A stretch of DNA of 64,000 nt. Origin: Nocardia vermiculata NBRC 100427. Lineage in GTDB: Bacteria; Actinomycetota; Actinomycetes; Mycobacteriales; Mycobacteriaceae. Position numbers and translations under genes: made by a program. Of this stretch, positions 8,394 to 16,975 are shown piece after piece. The notes under the pieces were generated by a model that saw nothing but the letters and a program-made list of their open reading frames with translations, searched no databases and was not told the DNA's origin. The stretch is taken from the NCBI RefSeq assembly GCF_001613265.1, contig NZ_BDCA01000032.1, positions 1 through 64,000 on the forward strand, given 5' to 3'. Every line of letters starts with the position of its first letter. Position 1 is the first letter of the stretch.

Positions 8394-9305
8394 TCAGAGC
8401 ACGGTGTCGGTGCGGGCGCGGGCCGCCGCATCGCCGGGGCGGAACCCTCGCACCATCGCATGCACACTGTAGGACGCCAGCAGCCGGCCGTCGGCGCTGT
8501 GTATCCGTCCTTCGCTCTGGGCGTGGCCGCGCCCGGTGTAGACGACGCGCGTGCCGTACAGCAGCCATTGCGTCACATCGGCGTCGTCGTGGAAGGTCAT
8601 GGTGATCATGGTGATTCCGGTGGAAATCGTCGAGTGTGCCATGGACTCCCCGAACCCGGGATGGGGACGTAGGGCCGCGGCCACCGTCCAGTGGCCCGCC
8701 GACTGGGTGAGCAGTGCCTGCTGCAGCGCAGCCGCGCCGGGCGCATCGCGGAATCGTGTCCAGACGAACAGCTCCGGTGGGCCGACGGTGTCGGGGTCCG
8801 GGGTGTAGGCGTTGCCGACCACACGCATATCGCGGCCCTCGACCTCGGTGCCCGGAATATCGAGCGACGACAGCGCTTCCGGCGGATCGACATCCGGCAG
8901 CGGCGCGGCCGAGCGAATCAGGTCCGGCGCTCCCGCGTCCAACAGGACGATGCCGGTGCAGCACTGCGCTTCGCGTTGGGACACCTGCACCCGAGCCGTG
9001 CCGAACGTCCGCCCGGCGCGCACCACGTCGACATCCACCGCCAGCGGTTCGTCGTGGGCGGCGGCACGCGAGAAGACCATGGACGCCGACACCACACGGT
9101 GCGCCGGCGCTTCCTTGGCCGCCGCGACGATCGCGGCACCCAGCAGTTGGCCGGCCTCGACCACGTTCCGGATCGTCGATCCGTGCGCCGGTGCCACGTA
9201 ATGCCCGTCGCCGGAGGGGGATACGTCCATCAAGCGGATGAGTTCGGCCTCGGACCAGGGCGGGCCCGTCCGATCGGCGCCGGTAGGCAGTTGGTGGTCG
9301 TTCAT
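8394..9305 (-). CDS. TesB-like double-hotdog acyl-CoA thioesterase
   Basis: A 303-residue protein of the TesB/acyl-CoA thioesterase II type with two hotdog domains, hydrolysing acyl-CoA to free acid and CoA in the cytosol. The first domain carries HRVVSASMVFSRAA followed by VDVDVVRAGRTFGTARV; the second ends with QWLLYGTRVVYTGRGHAQSEG and a RIHSADGRLLASYSVHAMVRG strand pair, typical of the C-terminal half (TGRG...G-x-I-x-D-x-x-G). Length is normal for the family. It is the first gene of a probable two-gene unit with the DUF427 gene. No specific substrate can be assigned. Confidence 0.85.
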   Translation of the reverse strand: MNDHQLPTGADRTGPPWSEAELIRLMDVSPSGDGHYVAPAHGSTIRNVVEAGQLLGAAIVAAAKEAPAHRVVSASMVFSRAAAHDEPLAVDVDVVRAGRTFGTARVQVSQREAQCCTGIVLLDAGAPDLIRSAAPLPDVDPPEALSSLDIPGTEVEGRDMRVVGNAYTPDPDTVGPPELFVWTRFRDAPGAAALQQALLTQSAGHWTVAAALRPHPGFGESMAHSTISTGITMITMTFHDDADVTQWLLYGTRVVYTGRGHAQSEGRIHSADGRLLASYSVHAMVRGFRPGDAAARARTDTVL

Positions 9306-9469
9306 CGAACCCCTTCGGATGTAATTAGCACTCTCCGAATACGAGAGTCACATTACCAAAGGTGGATGCGGGCGTTGTCCCGGTAACCGGAATTCGGGAC
9401 CGGGAGCACCACACTCGTTGATATGACGATCTGACGACCGCCGGCAACGGCACGATCGATAGGACGTCT

Positions 9470-10897
9470 ATGCGGGATCTGTTCGACAACAATGACATGA
9501 CCGGCCTGGCCGCGGCGATCGAGACCGGCGAGGTGAGCGCGGCCGAAGTCGTCGAGTTCAGTTTGCAGCGCATGCAGGAACGCAATCCGGCCATCAATGC
9601 GGTCATCGCCGATCGTGCCGAAGAAGCACGCACCGAGGTCGCCGCGGGGGTGCCGGCCGGACCGCTGCACGGTGTTCCGTTCGTGATCAAGGATCTGCAC
9701 ATGAATGTGGCGGGGATGGCGAGCACCAACGGGTCTCGCCTGTTCGCCGACGTCGTGGCCGGTGCGGACTCCGAGTTGGTGCAGCGGTATCGCCGCGCCG
9801 GTCTGGTGATCGTCGGCAAGACGAATTCGCCGGAGTTCGGGTTGAACGCGAGTACGGAGCCGACACTGTTCGGACCGACTCGCAATCCGCGGCGCCTCAC
9901 GCATTCCGTCGGCGGCTCCTCGGGCGGTTCTGCCGCGGCGGTCGCGGCCGGAATCGTTCCCGGCGGTCAGGCCAGCGACGGCGGTGGTTCCATCCGGATA
10001 CCGTCGTCCGCGTGTGGCCTGGTCGGACTCAAGCCCAGTCGCGGACGTGTGCCCGCCCATCCCGAAAAGAATCTGCTCGCCGCCCCGATGAGCGTCAACC
10101 ACGCCGTCACCCGGAGCGTGCGGGACACCGCGTTGCTGCTCGACATCGGCGCCGGTGCCGTTCCCGGCGATCCGTATGTCATCGCGCCGCCGGCGAAGCG
10201 TTACGTCGACGTGGTGGGAACCGATCCCGGACGACTGCGGATCGGCATCGCGACAGTGTTGCCGTCCGGGGTACCCGTGCACCCCGATTGTGCCGCCGCA
10301 ACCCGCGAGGTGGCCGGGACGCTCGCCGGCCTCGGCCACGAGATGGTCGACCGAGCACCGGACTTCCCCTTCGAACAGATCATCAGCGGCCTGCAATACC
10401 TGATGGCGGTGCCGGTGGCGGTGGAGATCAATGCGCGCCTGACCGCGCTCGGGCGGCCCCTGCGCGACGACGACCTCGAACCGATGACCCGGGTGATCTA
10501 CGAACGCGCGAACCAGAACAGCGCGGGGGAGTACGTCGAGGCGCTACGCGACCTCGAACGGGCGGCCACCACGCTGGGCGGCTACTTCACCGACCACGAC
10601 CTGCTGCTGACCCCTACGCTGGGCACGGTCGTCCCGCCACTGGGATTGCTCGACACCAACGACCCGGCATCGATCTGGGAGCACGGGATGACGTTCAGCG
10701 GCATGACGAGTCCGTTCAATGTGACCGGGCAACCGGCCATCTCACTGCCGTTGGGCACCGACAGCTCCGGTATGCCGATCGGTATCCAACTCGTGGCCGC
10801 CTTCGGCCGCGAGGACCTGCTGCTGCAGGTCGCGGCGCAACTGGAACAGGCGCGGCCGTGGACCACGACCCCGATCGAGCCTGCGGTGACGGACTGA
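9470..10897 (+). CDS. Amidase-signature family hydrolase
   Basis: Amide hydrolase with the Ser-cis-Ser-Lys triad: Lys74 in FVIKDLH, cis-Ser150 in the GGSSGGS loop and nucleophile Ser174 in DGGGSIRIPSS. The 475-residue length and the whole amidase-signature region (LPL-HGVP...GLVGLKPSRGRVP) fit the family well. It has no signal peptide. An AGGA lies five bases before the ATG. The family includes fatty-acid amide, aryl amide and nicotinamide hydrolases; sequence alone does not decide the substrate. It is probably monocistronic, closed by the GC-rich hairpin after its stop. Its stop lies inside a threefold 8-bp tandem repeat. Confidence 0.9.
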   Translation: MRDLFDNNDMTGLAAAIETGEVSAAEVVEFSLQRMQERNPAINAVIADRAEEARTEVAAGVPAGPLHGVPFVIKDLHMNVAGMASTNGSRLFADVVAGADSELVQRYRRAGLVIVGKTNSPEFGLNASTEPTLFGPTRNPRRLTHSVGGSSGGSAAAVAAGIVPGGQASDGGGSIRIPSSACGLVGLKPSRGRVPAHPEKNLLAAPMSVNHAVTRSVRDTALLLDIGAGAVPGDPYVIAPPAKRYVDVVGTDPGRLRIGIATVLPSGVPVHPDCAAATREVAGTLAGLGHEMVDRAPDFPFEQIISGLQYLMAVPVAVEINARLTALGRPLRDDDLEPMTRVIYERANQNSAGEYVEALRDLERAATTLGGYFTDHDLLLTPTLGTVVPPLGLLDTNDPASIWEHGMTFSGMTSPFNVTGQPAISLPLGTDSSGMPIGIQLVAAFGREDLLLQVAAQLEQARPWTTTPIEPAVTD

Positions 10898-10910
10898 CGG
10901 ACTGACGGAG
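10887..10910. repeat. Threefold 8-bp tandem repeat at the amidase stop codon
   Basis: TGACGGAC, TGACGGAC and TGACGGAG lie head to tail; the second copy supplies the amidase TGA stop. Every copy contains TGA, so gain or loss of copies would shift the C-terminus by only a few residues. Confidence 0.7.
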
Positions 10911-10912
10911 CT

Positions 10913-10947
10913 CCGGCGCCGGGAGCGAGGCAGGCTTCCGGCGCCGG
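10913..10947. terminator. Bidirectional terminator between amidase and lipase genes
   Basis: The palindrome CCGGCGCCGG occurs twice, at 10913-10922 and 10938-10947, so the two copies can pair as a 10-bp stem with a 15-base loop. Its place between two convergent genes supports termination on both strands. Confidence 0.55.
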
Positions 10948-10952
10948 TAACG

Positions 10953-12140
10953 CTATGAACTACAGGTGGACGGGGCCGATTCGCCCGCCATGACACGGTC
11001 TGCGAAGTCCTGTGCGTCCTGTAGCGACGCCGGGACGGTGCCCCGGTGGTCCTGTCCCTCGTAGACCCGATAGTCGGTCGGTACTCCCTTGTCGCACAGC
11101 GCTTCGACCAGCGAGTCGGTCCCCGGCTTCGCGACGGCCGTATCCGCTGTTCCCTGCGCGACGAGGGTGGGGACCTCCGGCGTGACCCGTGCCGGATCCT
11201 GCTTGTCCAGATAGGCAGTCAAGCCTGCGAAGTCGGCATTCGGTGCGAACAACCGAGCGGGTGGTACCGGCGGCACCGCCCTGATCTGTGCCAGACATCC
11301 GGTACGCCCGGCAGTCAGCAGCGGCGCAGCCTCCGGAGTCAGCAGTTCATCCGGATCGATCGCCGGATCGGCAGCCTGAGCGCCGAGCAGAATCACCGGC
11401 AGGAATGCCTCCGCGGCCGCCGCACCGGGCTTGTCGTTGCGCATGTAATCGACGGTGCCGCTCAACCCCACCCCGCCCGGCGCGATCGATACCGCACCTT
11501 TCAACTCGAGTTCGGGAGCGCGTTTTCCGGCGTCCTGGGCCGTGAACAGTGTGGCCTGACCACCTTGACTGTGCCCGGCGACGACCCAGCGGTTGCCGAT
11601 CGAGGAATCCAGATCGCGTGCCGCCCGGACGATGTCGGTGACCGTATTGGCTTCGCTGGTGCCGTTGATGTAGGGGTGCCCACCAGGCGTGCCGAGACCC
11701 TCGTAATCGGTCTGCACCACCGCATAGCCCTTGGCCACCCACGAGTCGAGGTCTCGGCTCACCGGGCCGAGATAGTCGTGGTCGGGTCCGTCGGCGGTAT
11801 CCGCGGAGGGGGCGCAGGTGTCGGCATATCCGGTGGTGCCGTGCGCCCAGCTCAGCACCGGCCACCCTTGCTCAGGGGCGGGAGATTTGGGGATCGCGAC
11901 GGTGCCCGAGACGACGATCGGTCGCCCCTGCGCATCCTGGGACATGTAAGTGATCAACCGGGTGCTGGCCGCACTGGGCAGCACCGCGGCGTCCATCGCG
12001 GGCCTGGAGGTCAGCAGCTTTCCCGGTTCCAGCGTCTCGCTGTCGGTCTCGGTTGCTCCGGAGCAACCGGCGGCCAGCAGCGCCGCCGCCGCCAGACCAG
12101 CGCCGATCCGGGTGGTATTGCGCATTCGTCGAGACAGCAC
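10953..12140 (-). CDS. Exported alpha/beta-hydrolase lipase (secretory lipase family)
   Basis: Membrane-anchored or secreted lipase/esterase. The N-terminus is a lipoprotein signal (AAALLAAGC, lipidated Cys near residue 26), then an alpha/beta-hydrolase domain with the nucleophile elbow GHSQGGQ, a WAHGTTG oxyanion segment, and EGQDHRGTV near the C-terminus that probably supplies the catalytic His. The family, like Mycobacterium and Nocardia LIP-domain proteins, cleaves lipid esters. GTG 12140 is preferred because GGAG lies nine bases upstream; a TTG at 12149 and an ATG at 12125 are alternatives. The C-terminal Cys may pair with another exported cysteine. It is divergent from the SDR operon with about 180 bp between. 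Confidence 0.85.
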   Translation of the reverse strand: MLSRRMRNTTRIGAGLAAAALLAAGCSGATETDSETLEPGKLLTSRPAMDAAVLPSAASTRLITYMSQDAQGRPIVVSGTVAIPKSPAPEQGWPVLSWAHGTTGYADTCAPSADTADGPDHDYLGPVSRDLDSWVAKGYAVVQTDYEGLGTPGGHPYINGTSEANTVTDIVRAARDLDSSIGNRWVVAGHSQGGQATLFTAQDAGKRAPELELKGAVSIAPGGVGLSGTVDYMRNDKPGAAAAEAFLPVILLGAQAADPAIDPDELLTPEAAPLLTAGRTGCLAQIRAVPPVPPARLFAPNADFAGLTAYLDKQDPARVTPEVPTLVAQGTADTAVAKPGTDSLVEALCDKGVPTDYRVYEGQDHRGTVPASLQDAQDFADRVMAGESAPSTCSS

Positions 12141-12322
12141 AGCCGTCAACTCCGATCACTCGAGTCCGTTGAGATCACCGAAGGATAGAGACGATCCTCG
12201 CACCGAGGTTCGATGCTCCCACTCGCCAGGACTGTCGTGATCGGGCCACGACGGCAGCAGATTCTTCCACCAGTTGGAAAGTCGGGTGTTGCGCTCGACA
12301 CACATGGTCTGTAATTCCGTTC

Positions 12323-13138
12323 ATGACCGATCCCACTCCCTTCACCCCCGGCCCGCTGCTGGCCAGCCGGCGTGCCGTGGTCACCGGCGGGGCCGCCGGA
12401 ATCGGCGCCGCCGTCGCGCGGGTGTTCGCAACTCACGGCGCCCAGGTGCTGGTAGCGGATATCGAACAGCCGGGCCCCGCCGAGTTCGACACTGCCGCGG
12501 GCGGTGCGATCACGACTATCGAATGGGATGTGCGCACCGCGGCCTGCCCTCCGGCAATCGTCGAGCACCGGCCCGACATTCTGGTCAACAACGTCGGGCA
12601 CTACCTGCAGCCCCCGCACACGTTCGCCACCAACTCGCAGACGCTGTGGGAGGAATTGCACGAGATCAATTTCGGGCACGTCCTACGGCTCACGCAGGCG
12701 GTGGTGCCGGGTATGTCAGAACGGCACCGCGGCTCGATCATCAACCTGACTACGGTCGAGGCTCATCGAGCGATTCCGGGCCACTCCGTCTATTCCGGCT
12801 ACAAGGCCGCGTTGACCGGGTTCACCCGCTCCCTGGCCGCGGAGGTCGGAAGCGACGGGATCCGGGTCAACGCCATCGCGCCGGACCTCATCGAGTCAGT
12901 CCAGGTGCCCTATGCCGAGCTGGTTCCGGAGCAGGATGTGCCCCTGTGGCCGACCTGGTCACCGCTGGGCGGCCCCGGCCGACCCGAGGATGTCGCCGGG
13001 GTGGCGCTGTTCCTCGCCTCGGACCTGGCCCGCTTCGTCACCGGCGGCACTATCCACGTCGACGGTGGGACCCACGCCGCGGGCGGGTGGGTGCCACGAC
13101 AGTCGGGTGGCTGGACCAACCGCCCGCGCAACCCCTGA
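12323..13138 (+). CDS. SDR-family NAD(P)-dependent oxidoreductase
   Basis: Classical short-chain dehydrogenase/reductase of 271 residues. The Rossmann motif TGGAAGIGAA is near residue 21, the structural NNVG near 90, and the active-site Tyr-Lys pair in YSGYK near 155-159, with the C-terminal GGTIHVDGGTHAAGG block. Cytosolic; the hydroxyl or ketone substrate is unknown. It is the first gene of a three-gene unit with an epimerase-type SDR (21 bp downstream) and an MHS-family transporter, which suggests uptake and oxidation of a small organic acid or alcohol. That link is inference from context. Confidence 0.85.
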   Translation: MTDPTPFTPGPLLASRRAVVTGGAAGIGAAVARVFATHGAQVLVADIEQPGPAEFDTAAGGAITTIEWDVRTAACPPAIVEHRPDILVNNVGHYLQPPHTFATNSQTLWEELHEINFGHVLRLTQAVVPGMSERHRGSIINLTTVEAHRAIPGHSVYSGYKAALTGFTRSLAAEVGSDGIRVNAIAPDLIESVQVPYAELVPEQDVPLWPTWSPLGGPGRPEDVAGVALFLASDLARFVTGGTIHVDGGTHAAGGWVPRQSGGWTNRPRNP

Positions 13139-13159
13139 TCCACCGAAAGGCAGCTTTTC

Positions 13160-14071
13160 GTGAAAGTTTTGATCATCGGCGGCACCGGAATGATCGGTGC
13201 ACACGCTGCGCTCCATCTGCGTGACCACGGCGACGACGTCACCGTCGCCGGCCGCGGCCCGATCGGCGACGATTCCCCTGTCGCCGGCTTCGCGCATCTG
13301 GCCGGCGACTACACCGTTCCCACCTTCACCGAGGAACAACTCGCCCCCTTCGACGGCATCGTCTTCGCCGCGGGCCAGGACGTGCGGCACAAGAAGCCCG
13401 AGGACGACACCGACCAGTTCTGGGAGAACACGCAGATCACGGGGGTGCCCCGGTTCGCCGAACTGGCCAAGCGCGCCGGTGTGCGGCGCTTCGTCCAGGT
13501 CGGCAGCTATTACCACCAGCTGCGCCCGGACCTGGCCCGGAACAATCCCTACATCGCGGCACGCAAGGCCGCGGACGACGGTGCCCGCGCACTCGCCGAC
13601 GAGTCGTTCACGGTCTGCACACTCAACCCGCCGTCGATCATCGGCGCGGTCCCGGGGGCCTCGGCGCGACGGTATCGGCGCATGGTGTCGTGGGCAGCCG
13701 GCAACGAGCCCGACATCCCCGATTTCGCTCCGGCGGGCGGCACCAACTACATGTCCGCCGAGTCGCTGGCACAGGCTGTGCGGGGCGCGCTCGTGCACGG
13801 CGAACCCGGTGCGGCATACCTCGTGGGCGATCAGAACATGTCCTACCGGCAGTTCTTCCAGATGCTCGTCGATGCCGCCGGTGGTGGCCGAACCATCGAC
13901 GAGCGCGACGAGTCGCATCCGTTGCAGCCGGACCCCTCCATCATTCAGGGGCGCGGCAACACCCTGGCCTATGAACCCGACGCCGACCAGGTACGCCGTC
14001 TGGGCTACGCCCGCAACGACTGTGCCCGAGCGGTGAAAGCGCTCGTCGACGTCGTCACGGCCTCGAACTGA
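13160..14071 (+). CDS. NAD-dependent epimerase/dehydratase-family protein
   Basis: Extended SDR. The N-terminal GGTGMIGAH motif (residues 8-16) binds the dinucleotide. The active-site region reads SYYHQ with a downstream YIAARK, so a Tyr-x-x-x-Arg/Lys arrangement may replace the usual YxxxK; this is a mild departure from the family. GTG 13160 follows an AAAGG sequence. The gene lies 21 bp after the SDR gene and 85 bp before the MHS transporter, on the same strand. A sugar-nucleotide substrate is usual for the family, but nothing else here points to sugar metabolism, so I leave the reaction open. Confidence 0.8.
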   Translation: MKVLIIGGTGMIGAHAALHLRDHGDDVTVAGRGPIGDDSPVAGFAHLAGDYTVPTFTEEQLAPFDGIVFAAGQDVRHKKPEDDTDQFWENTQITGVPRFAELAKRAGVRRFVQVGSYYHQLRPDLARNNPYIAARKAADDGARALADESFTVCTLNPPSIIGAVPGASARRYRRMVSWAAGNEPDIPDFAPAGGTNYMSAESLAQAVRGALVHGEPGAAYLVGDQNMSYRQFFQMLVDAAGGGRTIDERDESHPLQPDPSIIQGRGNTLAYEPDADQVRRLGYARNDCARAVKALVDVVTASN

Positions 14072-14156
14072 CCCATTGGTGACCGTGTGACGGGTGTGCT
14101 GCCGTTGTCGGCAGCCACCGTCCGGGTCGAATTCGATCACTGACGCTGGAGCTCCC

Positions 14157-15521
14157 ATGGACGTACCGAAGCAGCAGCCCGCAGCCCCGACGCTGCCGGA
14201 CAGTGCGGTGCGCGCGAGCGCGACCGATACCACGCAGTTGCGCAAAGTCGCGCTGTCGAGCTTGCTCGGCACCGTGCTCGAGTACTACGACTTCCTGCTC
14301 TACGGCACCATGGCCGCTCTCGTCTTCGGAGATATCTTCTTCCCGTCGTCGAATCACGCAGCCTCCACTGTCGCGGCGTTCGGCACCTTGGCCGCCGGTT
14401 ATGTCGCCCGTCCGGTCGGGGGCCTGGTGTTCGGCCACTTCGGCGATCGCCTCGGACGCAAGTCGATGCTCATCATCACCATGGTGATGATGGGCGGTGC
14501 GAGCTTCCTCATCGGTGTGCTGCCCGACTACCGGTCGATCGGCGTACTGGCACCTGTTCTGCTGGTGGCGTTGCGGGTGATTCAGGGCGTTGCGATCGGC
14601 GGCGAATGGGGTGGCGCCGCGCTCATGGTGATCGAGCACGCCGACGACGACCGGCGTGGACGATGGGTGGGGATCATGCAGCTCGGATCCCCGCTCGGGT
14701 CTCTGCTGTCCACCGTCGTGGTCATGGCAGTCACAGTGCTGCCGGACGACAGTCTGTATTCCTGGGGCTGGCGGATCCCCTTCCTACTGGCCGGTGTGCT
14801 GGTGGCAGTCGGCCTCTACGTCCGTCTGGGCGTGGTCGAAAGCCCGGTATTCCGGGAAGCGGTAGCGAAGGCCGACGCCGAAAACGCCACGGCGGCACCG
14901 AAAACACCGTTGGCGCAGTTGCTACGCCGTCCCGGACCACTGCTCGTGGCCTGTGCGGCTGGTATCGGACCGTTTGCACTCACTGCGCTGGCCACTTCGC
15001 ACATCATCGCCTACGCCACGGATAACGGTTACGACTCGTCCCAGGTGATGCCGGCCGTCGCCGCGGTCGCAGCGCTGTCGCTGATCACGATCCCGTTGTT
15101 CTCCGCACTCTCGGATCGGCTGGGTCGCCGGTCGGTGATCCTTGCCGGTGCGGTCGGGGCTGTCGTGTTCGCATTTCCGATGTATGCGCTGGTGAACACC
15201 GGATCGCAGCTGTGGTTGCTGGTCAGCCTGCTGATCGCCCAAGTAGTGCAGAACATGATGTACGCGCCGCTGGCGCCGCTGCTGGCGGAGATGTTCGGCA
15301 CCGAGAACCGCTATACCGGTGTGTCTCTCGGATACCAGACGGCCAGCCTGATCGGTGCCGGATTCGGGCCGCTGATCGCGAGCAGCCTGCTCGCGTCGAC
15401 CGGCGGTTCCAGCGTCTCTCTCAGTCTGATCATCGTGGTAGCCGCCCTGGTCACGGCAATCGCGGTCCGATCTACAGCCGAAACACGAGGACGTGACCTG
15501 AACACCGAATTCATCGGCTGA
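14157..15521 (+). CDS. MHS-family (metabolite:H+ symporter) MFS transporter
   Basis: Twelve-helix inner-membrane transporter of the major facilitator superfamily, closest in pattern to the MHS group (ProP, ShiA, KgtP-like). The motif-A loop GHFGDRLGRKS between helices 2 and 3 is repeated as SDRLGRRS in the second half. The first helix region LGTVLEYYDFLLYGTMAAL is typical of MHS proteins. These proteins import carboxylates, shikimate or betaine-like compounds with protons. ATG 14157 has GGAG five bases upstream; the in-frame start 63 bases earlier is not needed. It closes the SDR/epimerase unit and probably imports that pathway's substrate. Confidence 0.9.
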   Translation: MDVPKQQPAAPTLPDSAVRASATDTTQLRKVALSSLLGTVLEYYDFLLYGTMAALVFGDIFFPSSNHAASTVAAFGTLAAGYVARPVGGLVFGHFGDRLGRKSMLIITMVMMGGASFLIGVLPDYRSIGVLAPVLLVALRVIQGVAIGGEWGGAALMVIEHADDDRRGRWVGIMQLGSPLGSLLSTVVVMAVTVLPDDSLYSWGWRIPFLLAGVLVAVGLYVRLGVVESPVFREAVAKADAENATAAPKTPLAQLLRRPGPLLVACAAGIGPFALTALATSHIIAYATDNGYDSSQVMPAVAAVAALSLITIPLFSALSDRLGRRSVILAGAVGAVVFAFPMYALVNTGSQLWLLVSLLIAQVVQNMMYAPLAPLLAEMFGTENRYTGVSLGYQTASLIGAGFGPLIASSLLASTGGSSVSLSLIIVVAALVTAIAVRSTAETRGRDLNTEFIG

Positions 15522-15635
15522 CTCGCTCGGCTCACCCGATTACGCGGCCACCACGCCAGGTGCCGTGTCGCTGGGTGCTGCCCACGCACTGCCCGGAGTC
15601 CCACCGGACAGCCAGGATAAGAAAGAAGAAACGAC

Positions 15636-16340
15636 ATGCGTAAGACGCTGCCCACAGCCGCCACATTGCTGGCGACGCTGGCAATCACCACCGGGATGAC
15701 CACAGGCACTGCCGGCGCCGCCGATCCGGCCGCCGGTCCGGTCGGATTCACTGCGGACCAGCGAGGAAATTCGACGGTCGTCAGCATCGATTCCGGTGCT
15801 CTCGTGGTCGACGACGGGAAATTCGAAGTCACCGCAGCGGACGGGACGGTACTGGCCGGCACCCCGCTCAGCTTCCGGGTCGACGATTTCGAATTTCCGA
15901 TCGCCGCGCAGATCGACGGCAGGACCGCGACGCTGACCCCGATGTTCGATACCGAACATGCCCGGTATTCGCCGGTGGCCCTGCCGTACGAGGACCAGGC
16001 CCCGTGGAAGACCCCCTACGACCGTGAGCAGGCGGCGTGGTCTCGCATGGTCACCACCATCACCATGGGTGCCTCCGTCGGTTCGGTGGTCGGCGGACTC
16101 GGCGGCGCAGCGGTGGGTTGTGTGCTCGGCGGTATCGCCGGCGCCACGGTTGCCGCGGCGACGATCGTCGGCATGTTCGGCCCCTTCATTCCGGCGGCCG
16201 CGGTCGGATGCCTCGGCGGTGTGATGGCCGTGGGCGCCCTGGGAACCGTCGCGGGGCAACTGTTCGTGACCGCACCCGTCGCGATTGCGGCCATCGCTCA
16301 GTACTTCACGACGATCAACAGCCCGATGCCGGGCAAGTGA
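15636..16340 (+). CDS. Secreted protein with C-terminal glycine-zipper segments
   Basis: A 234-residue exported protein of unknown function. The N-terminal signal peptide ends after TAGAADPA (cleavage about residue 30). The first half is a beta-rich domain; the second half (from about residue 150) is made of Gly/Ala/Val-rich stretches such as GASVGSVVGGLGGAAVG and GGIAGATVAAATIVG, which look like glycine-zipper helices able to insert in or associate with membranes. Proteins with this layout are common in Nocardia and Rhodococcus but are not functionally characterised to my knowledge. AGAAAGAAG precedes the ATG. It is followed by a strong bidirectional terminator. Confidence 0.75.
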   Translation: MRKTLPTAATLLATLAITTGMTTGTAGAADPAAGPVGFTADQRGNSTVVSIDSGALVVDDGKFEVTAADGTVLAGTPLSFRVDDFEFPIAAQIDGRTATLTPMFDTEHARYSPVALPYEDQAPWKTPYDREQAAWSRMVTTITMGASVGSVVGGLGGAAVGCVLGGIAGATVAAATIVGMFGPFIPAAAVGCLGGVMAVGALGTVAGQLFVTAPVAIAAIAQYFTTINSPMPGK

Positions 16341-16423
16341 TCGCCGAAGTTCCGCAGGAGCGACGCGACACCGGAGTCGATGAATAGTCGAACATGGTGT
16401 TGCACAACCTTATTCGCACTCGA

Positions 16424-16457
16424 TCAGCACCCCCGGCCACAACCCCGGGGGTGCTGA
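16424..16457. terminator. Strong bidirectional terminator
   Basis: A perfect 13-bp inverted repeat (arms 16424-16436 and 16445-16457, loop of eight bases) lies between the stop of the secreted protein gene and the stop of the convergent His-rich gene. This is the strongest hairpin in the window. Confidence 0.8.
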
Positions 16458-16467
16458 CGTTCCCGGG

Positions 16468-16767
16468 TCAATGTTCGTCGTAGTGTCCGTCGTGCGCCGC
16501 GTGCCGATGTCCGTCGTGGATGTAGTCGACGTGATCGCCGTGCGGGATGGCGACATGCCCGCACCCCTCACCGTGGACGTGCTCGTGACCGCTGTGTTCG
16601 GCGTGTTCCCCGGCCTCGCACTCGTCGACATGCCCCTCGTGGGCGCGGTGGATGTGTCCGTCGTGGATGTAGTCGACATGGTCGCCGTGCGGGACGGCGA
16701 CATGCCCGCACCCCTCACCGTGAACGTGCTCGTGACCGGGATGAGTGGTATGCGTGCTGCTGGTCAT
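16468..16767 (-). CDS. Histidine-rich metal-binding repeat protein
   Basis: A 99-residue protein with 27 histidines. It is built from two 28-residue repeats (residues 11-38 and 60-87) that differ at one position (Val/Ile), each containing HEHVHGEGCGH and PHGDHVDYIHDGH, joined by a Glu/Cys/His linker. With two repeat cysteines, one linker cysteine and many acidic residues it is expected to bind Zn, Ni or Co, as a cytosolic buffer or metallochaperone; which metal is not known. ATG 16767 has AAAGGAG eight bases upstream. No Zur-type box was recognised in the upstream DNA. It is divergent from an MFS transporter gene. Confidence 0.8.
   Translation of the reverse strand: MTSSTHTTHPGHEHVHGEGCGHVAVPHGDHVDYIHDGHIHRAHEGHVDECEAGEHAEHSGHEHVHGEGCGHVAIPHGDHVDYIHDGHRHAAHDGHYDEH
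16507..16737. repeat. Two 84-bp direct repeats inside the His-rich gene
   Basis: Units at 16507-16590 and 16654-16737 encode the two 28-residue repeats and are nearly identical at the DNA level, pointing to a recent internal duplication that could expand or contract by recombination. Confidence 0.75.
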
Positions 16768-16975
16768 CGGTGCGACTCCTTTCACTGCCTACCATCTACT
16801 TATTCGTATCCTCGCATGTCCCGCAGGGTTAGCGAAAGGGTTGCCGGACGACTCTCGGGCCGGCCGCTGCGCTCCGCTCCGGACCGGCAGCGCAGCGGGG
16901 GTAGGCATGGCGTCCGAGTCGGATGCGGTGGCGTTTCGATCGCGTCGCCGGCCGGTTCGGACTGTTGCAGCAGGC

